The notes under the pieces are model-generated. The model worked only from the letters and a program-made list of their open reading frames with translations, was not told where the DNA came from and did not search any database. The position numbers and the translations under genes are program-made. A DNA stretch of 12,503 nt, from positions 1 to 12,503 of the forward strand of contig DATDJF010000370.1 of the NCBI GenBank assembly GCA_036520715.1, read 5' to 3'. This stretch comes from JAEUPI01 sp036520715 (GTDB lineage Bacteria; Pseudomonadota; Gammaproteobacteria; Burkholderiales; Burkholderiaceae_C). Within the stretch, counting starts at the first letter, position 1. Each line of letters starts with the position of its first letter. Shown here piece by piece: positions 7,576 through 12,503 of the stretch.

Positions 7576-7579
<4 letters not shown>
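5660..7579 (+). CDS. pilS: PilS, membrane sensor histidine kinase of the type IV pilus PilSR system
   Basis: A 639-residue inner-membrane kinase that phosphorylates PilR to control pilin and other type IV pilus genes. The N-terminal 90 residues are hydrophilic and arginine-rich (DRRGGERRQSERR). Six membrane helices lie at about 96-115, 121-140, 160-176, 185-201, 204-222 and 234-253. A PAS domain begins near 278 (LNRLVIEEMSDGVLVVD). The H-box AGIAHEIRNPLAAI contains phospho-acceptor H418. The ATPase domain has the N-box LLDNAGRHA with N533, a G1 region SDGAAIA with D564, the F-box L-F-E-P-F-F-S-T-R and the G2 box GTGLGL at 587-592. In G1 the usual second glycine (DGPGI) is alanine (A567). ATG 5660 is taken; ATG 5729 would remove 23 residues of the hydrophilic leader. 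The stop overlaps the pilR start by 4 bp (ATGA), indicating translational coupling. Confidence 0.92.
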
Positions 7580-9081
<1,502 letters not shown>

Positions 9082-9887
9082 CGTGTCGCCAGTGGGGGCG
9101 TCACCGGCGCACGAGCTCAACGCCACGGCAGGCGTCGATTCGCAGGTGCACGGACGGCGCCATGCCTGGCGCGATGGCTGGTGGTGGCGTTCGCAGGCTT
9201 GCCCTTCACCCAACCACAATGCGCGCCCGCCGGGCTGCGATGTGTCGCTCGTCGTCGTGCATTCCATCAGCCTGCCGCCCGGCCGCTACGGTGGCGATGC
9301 GATCGAGCGCCTGTTCACCAACCGCCTCGACTGGAGCGCCCATCCCTACTTCGAATCGATCCGCGGACTGCAGGTGTCGGCGCACTTCGTGATTCGTCGA
9401 TCCGGAAAATTGTTGCAGTTCGTTTCGTGTGATCGCCGCGCGTGGCACGCCGGCGCCTCGCAGTGGCGCGAGCGCGACAACTGCAATGACTATTCGATCG
9501 GCGTCGAACTCGAGGGCCTCGAAGGCAAGCGCTTCGCGGCCGCGCAGTACGCGCAGCTCGCATTGCTGTTGCGCGCGTTGTCGCGACGCTACGCCATCGA
9601 TGCGGTGGTCGGCCACGAGCATGTGGCGCCGGCGCGAAAACATGATCCCGGCAAGGGCTTTGACTGGGCCCGTCTCGCACGCGCGCTGCCCTGGGCGCGA
9701 GCGCGAGTGCCGTTCGCGCCGCAGGATTGACGCCCCTCGCGACGCGAAACCGCGCGCCGAGCCAATGTGGGCCGGCGTGGCGCTTCGAGACTCGCGCATG
9801 CACGCGGGCTGCGCGTTGATCGCCGCGTTGCGTGGCTCGCCTGGTCTGCCACTGCGGACAGTCGCGGGCCAACGTCAATAGGAAATC

Positions 9888-9903
9888 ACGCTACCGCTAG
9901 TGG
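9888..9903. promoter_or_regulatory. NrdR-like box 1 (upstream, degenerate)
   Basis: The sequence acgctaccgctagtgg matches 10 of 16 positions of the NrdR consensus acaCwAtATaTwGtgt. The agreement is in the two half-sites (ACgCTA and TAGTGg), while the AT core is replaced by GC. It ends 1 bp before the -35 hexamer of the nrdA promoter. On its own it would be weak; its exact 32-bp offset from box 2 is the main support. Confidence 0.5.
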
Positions 9904-9904
9904 G

Positions 9905-9933
9905 TTGAAGCCCCCCGGGGCCCCAGATATAGT
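9905..9933 (+). promoter_or_regulatory. nrdA sigma70 promoter
   Basis: TTGAAG (9905-9910), a 17-bp spacer made almost wholly of G and C, and TATAGT (9928-9933). The -35 matches 4 of 6 consensus bases and the -10 matches 5 of 6, with ideal spacing. The predicted start of transcription is near 9940, leaving a leader of about 258 nt. The -10 lies entirely within NrdR-like box 2, so NrdR binding would block RNA polymerase directly. Confidence 0.65.
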
Positions 9934-9935
9934 GT
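9920..9935. promoter_or_regulatory. NrdR-like box 2 (overlapping the -10)
   Basis: The sequence gccccagatatagtgt matches 12 of 16 positions of the NrdR consensus acaCwAtATaTwGtgt, including all the most conserved ones (C4, A6, A8, T9, T11, G13). NrdR is the zinc-finger/ATP-cone repressor of ribonucleotide reductase genes, so finding its box at the nrdA promoter is expected. Box 1 starts 32 bp upstream, about three helical turns. Confidence 0.68.
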
Positions 9936-10078
9936 CCCGTGCGTGATAAGCTTCACACCGGACATCGCGACATGCTCAGGTCATCACGACTGGCCGATCC
10001 CACATCGACAGCGGTGACCGACGCGGTCGCGGCGCAGCGAAATCGCCATCCATCCGATACCTTGATGCCGGCCCGCGT

Positions 10079-10103
10079 TGGTGCGCACACCCGTTGCGCA
10101 CCA
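10079..10103 (+). promoter_or_regulatory. Stem-loop in the nrdA leader
   Basis: TGGTGCGCA, loop CACCCGT, TGCGCACCA: a perfect 9-bp stem with a 7-nt loop, 95 nt before the nrdA ATG and about 140 nt after the predicted transcription start. No T-tract follows, so it is not a standard terminator. It could shape the long leader RNA or be a DNA-level dyad. No known riboswitch is recognised here. Confidence 0.45.
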
Positions 10104-10197
10104 CCGATTCACTGAGACCACAACCCGCCGAGCGGACGAGCGCACCGCCAGCGTTTCCACGACCCATGCAAGACACGAATCCATCACAGGGGAACCC

Positions 10198-12503
10198 ATG
10201 CAACCAGTGACGTCCCGAACGGCTGAACCGAGCGCCATCCCGCGCACGGTGGCGACGGTGCCCGCCACCGAATCGGCCTATGCCGGCTACCAGATCATCC
10301 GCCGCAACGGCGCGGTGGTCATGTTCGAGCCCAACAAGATCGCCGTGGCCTTGATGAAGGCCTTCCTGGCGGTGCACGGCACGCAGGGTGCGGCATCGGC
10401 CAGCGTGCGCGAGACGGTGGATGCGCTGACCGAGATCGTGGTGCGCGCGCTGCTGCGTTCGCGTCCGGGTGGCGGCACGTTCCACATCGAGGACGTGCAG
10501 GACCAGGTCGAGCTCGGCCTGATGCGCGGTGGCCATCACGAGGTGGCGCGTGCCTACGTGCTGTATCGCGAGCGCCGCGCACAGGAGCGCGCCAAGCAAG
10601 CGGTCGACCTGGCGCCGCGCGAGGCGCCGTTGCACGTGCTCGACGAAGGCCGGCGTGTGCCGCTCGACATGGCGGCGCTCCAGGCGCTGGTCGATGCCGC
10701 CTGCGCGGGCCTGGGCAGCGACGTGCGCGGCGAGCCGATCCTCGCCGAGACGCGGCGCAACCTCTACGACGGCGTGCCGATCGACGAAGTGCACAAGGCT
10801 GCGATCCTGGCGGCGCGCACGCTGATCGAAAAAGAACCTGCGTACACGCGCGCCACGGCGCGGCTGCTGCTGCACACCATCCGCAAGGAGGTGCTGGGCC
10901 AGGAGGTGGCGCAGGCGACGATGGCGCAACGCTACGCCGAGTACTTTCCGCAGTTCATCGCCAGCGGCATCGAGGCCGAGCTGCTCGATCCGGCGCTGCG
11001 CCAGTTCGATCTGGCGCGGCTCGGCGCGGCTCTCAAGCCCGAGCGCGATCTGCAGTTCGACTATCTGGGCCTGCAGACACTCTACGACCGCTACTTCCTG
11101 CACGTGCGCGACCGGCGCATCGAGCTGCCGCAGGCGTTTTTCATGCGCGTGGCGATGGGGCTGGCCCTGCACGAGATCGATCGCGAGACGCGGGCGATCG
11201 AGTTCTACGACGTCTTGTCGAGCTTCGACTTCATGTCGAGCACGCCCACGCTGTTCAACTCCGGCACGCTGCGCTCGCAGCTGTCGAGCTGCTACCTCGC
11301 CACCGTGGCCGACGACCTCGACGGCATCTACGAGGCACTGAAAGAGAACGCGCTGCTGTCCAAATACGCCGGCGGCCTCGGCAACGACTGGACGCCGGTG
11401 CGGGCCCTGGGCAGCTACATCAAGGGCACCAACGGCAAGAGCCAGGGCGTGGTGCCGTTCCTGAAAGTGGTCAACGACACCGCGGTGGCGGTGAACCAGG
11501 GCGGCAAGCGCAAGGGCGCGGTGTGCGCCTATCTGGAAAGCTGGCACCTCGACATCGAGGAGTTCCTCGAGCTGCGCAAGAACACCGGCGACGACCGCCG
11601 GCGCACGCACGACATGAACACCGCCAACTGGATACCCGACCTGTTCATGAAGCGGGTGATGGAGGGCAGCGACTGGACGCTGTTTTCGCCGTCGACCTGC
11701 CCCGACCTGCACGACAAGTGCGGAATCGAATTCGAGGCCACCTACACCGCCTACGAAGCCAAGGCCGACCGCGGCGAGCTCAAGCTGTTCAAGCGGCTGC
11801 CGGCGCGCGACCTGTGGCGCAAGATGCTGACGATGCTGTTCGAGACCGGGCATCCGTGGATCACCTTCAAGGATGCCTGCAACGTGCGCTCGCCGCAGCA
11901 GCACGTGGGCGTGGTGCATTCGTCGAACCTGTGCACCGAGATCACGCTGAACACCGGCCCGTCGGAGATCGCCGTGTGCAACCTGGGCTCGGTGAACCTG
12001 GCGCAGCACCTCAAGGACGGCGAGGTCGACCAGCTCAAGCTCAAGAAGACGGTTGCCACCGCGATGCGCATGCTCGACAACGTGATCGACATCAACTACT
12101 ACGCAGTCAAGAAGGCACGCGACAGCAACCTGCGGCACCGCCCGGTGGGCCTGGGCGTGATGGGCTTCCAGGACGCGCTGTACGAGCTGCGCCTGCCCTA
12201 CGCGTCGCAAGAGGCGGTGGCGTTTGCCGACCGCTCGATGGAATCGTTGTGCTACCACGCCTACTGGGCGTCGACCGAACTGGCCGAGGAGCGCGGGCGC
12301 TATTCGAGCTACCGTGGGTCGTTGTGGGACCGCGGCATCCTGCCGCAGGACACGCTGGACCTGCTGGCCAGCCAGCGCGATGCCGGCAAGGCCGCCGGCA
12401 CCGCGTCGTATGTGGAGGTCGACCGCAGCGCCAGCATGGACTGGGCCGCTTTGCGGGCTCGCATTGCCCAGCACGGCATGCGCAACTCCAACTGCGTGGC
12501 CAT
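10198..12503 (+). CDS. nrdA: NrdA, class I ribonucleoside-diphosphate reductase large (alpha) subunit, open at the right edge
   Basis: Reduces ribonucleoside diphosphates to deoxyribonucleotides together with the NrdB radical subunit. 768 codons are visible. An ATP-cone occupies about 31-125 (YQIIRRNGAVVMFEPNKIAVAL onwards). A second, more divergent cone-like segment covers about 145-225 (LHVLDEGRRVPLDMAAL to RLLLHTIRKEV), as in the Pseudomonas-type NrdA with two N-terminal cones. The catalytic barrel follows. TPTLFNSGT is at 349-357. C365 (LSSCYL) is one of the redox pair and C594 (AVCNLGSVNL) its partner. N577, C579 and E581 (NLCTE) are the radical-site residues. The frame ends at G-M-R-N-S-N-C-V-A; the paired tyrosines and C-terminal cysteines are beyond the window. 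ATG 10198 is preceded by AGGGGA at 10188-10193. Expected full length is over 900 residues. Confidence 0.95.
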   Translation, partial: MQPVTSRTAEPSAIPRTVATVPATESAYAGYQIIRRNGAVVMFEPNKIAVALMKAFLAVHGTQGAASASVRETVDALTEIVVRALLRSRPGGGTFHIEDVQDQVELGLMRGGHHEVARAYVLYRERRAQERAKQAVDLAPREAPLHVLDEGRRVPLDMAALQALVDAACAGLGSDVRGEPILAETRRNLYDGVPIDEVHKAAILAARTLIEKEPAYTRATARLLLHTIRKEVLGQEVAQATMAQRYAEYFPQFIASGIEAELLDPALRQFDLARLGAALKPERDLQFDYLGLQTLYDRYFLHVRDRRIELPQAFFMRVAMGLALHEIDRETRAIEFYDVLSSFDFMSSTPTLFNSGTLRSQLSSCYLATVADDLDGIYEALKENALLSKYAGGLGNDWTPVRALGSYIKGTNGKSQGVVPFLKVVNDTAVAVNQGGKRKGAVCAYLESWHLDIEEFLELRKNTGDDRRRTHDMNTANWIPDLFMKRVMEGSDWTLFSPSTCPDLHDKCGIEFEATYTAYEAKADRGELKLFKRLPARDLWRKMLTMLFETGHPWITFKDACNVRSPQQHVGVVHSSNLCTEITLNTGPSEIAVCNLGSVNLAQHLKDGEVDQLKLKKTVATAMRMLDNVIDINYYAVKKARDSNLRHRPVGLGVMGFQDALYELRLPYASQEAVAFADRSMESLCYHAYWASTELAEERGRYSSYRGSLWDRGILPQDTLDLLASQRDAGKAAGTASYVEVDRSASMDWAALRARIAQHGMRNSNCVA

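Larger units (their letters stand above)
9731..10197. other. Non-coding region upstream of nrdA
   Basis: A 467-bp gap between ampD and nrdA. The first 150 bp (9731-9880) are GC-rich with no ORF I would support and no terminator with a T-tract for the ampD operon. From 9888 on it holds two NrdR-like boxes, a sigma70 promoter, and a leader of about 258 nt with a 9-bp hairpin and a smaller one (GACCG ACG CGGTC, 10016-10028). I found no DnaA box close to TTATNCACA. Confidence 0.7.

Noticed and set aside
9911..9924. Run ccccccggggcccc in the nrdA promoter spacer as a separate operator or repeat
   Set aside because: It contains self-complementary octamers, but they are explained by homopolymer runs in a GC-rich spacer and lack a partner site.
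9976..12474. 832-codon open frame on the minus strand opposite nrdA
   Set aside because: It covers nrdA, whose catalytic residues are unmistakable on the plus strand. The antisense translation is rich in H, Q, R, A and V with no recognisable domain, which is typical of the mirror frame in GC-rich codon usage.

Overview
The window is GC-rich chromosomal DNA with the gene content and order of a betaproteobacterium, most likely Burkholderiales. This rests on the protein families, the tRNA-Met next to ftsY, the ffh/ypjD divergence, the PP0621-family gene beside pilSR, and the extended NrdA. I cannot fix the genus from sequence reading alone. Everything looks like core genome. I see no insertion sequence, integrase, CRISPR array, toxin or phage gene.

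Layout, left to right. Positions 1-1012 (minus strand) hold tRNA-Met(CAT), a small exported protein of unknown function and the N-terminal third of miaB, which runs off the left edge. ftsY (plus, 1080-2162) diverges from the tRNA; the 67-bp gap between them contains a perfect TATAAT -10 box for the tRNA. ftsY converges on a membrane-anchored DUF2726 protein (minus), with a GC-rich hairpin between them. Next comes ffh (minus), so both protein partners of co-translational membrane targeting (Ffh and its receptor FtsY) lie within 3.5 kb.

ffh diverges from a plus-strand run that looks like one operon: ypjD (CcsA-like membrane protein), a 79-residue PP0621-family zinc-ribbon-like protein, pilS, pilR and ampD. 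Its gaps are 23 and 27 bp, then a 4-bp ATGA overlap, then a close or overlapping junction. PilS/PilR is the sensor kinase and sigma54 activator pair for type IV pilus genes. AmpD is the cytoplasmic amidase of peptidoglycan recycling.

A 467-bp non-coding region (9731-10197) then leads into nrdA, the class I ribonucleotide reductase large subunit, which is open at the right edge (768 codons visible). This region is the most informative regulatory DNA in the window. It has a good sigma70 promoter (TTGAAG, 17 bp, TATAGT), two NrdR-like boxes exactly 32 bp apart bracketing it, and a leader of about 258 nt with a perfect 9-bp stem-loop.

I found no clear novel multi-gene system. The items most worth a second look are the nrdA control region, the clustering of ffh and ftsY around a DUF2726 gene with an altered nuclease-like motif, and small deviations in PilS and tRNA-Met.
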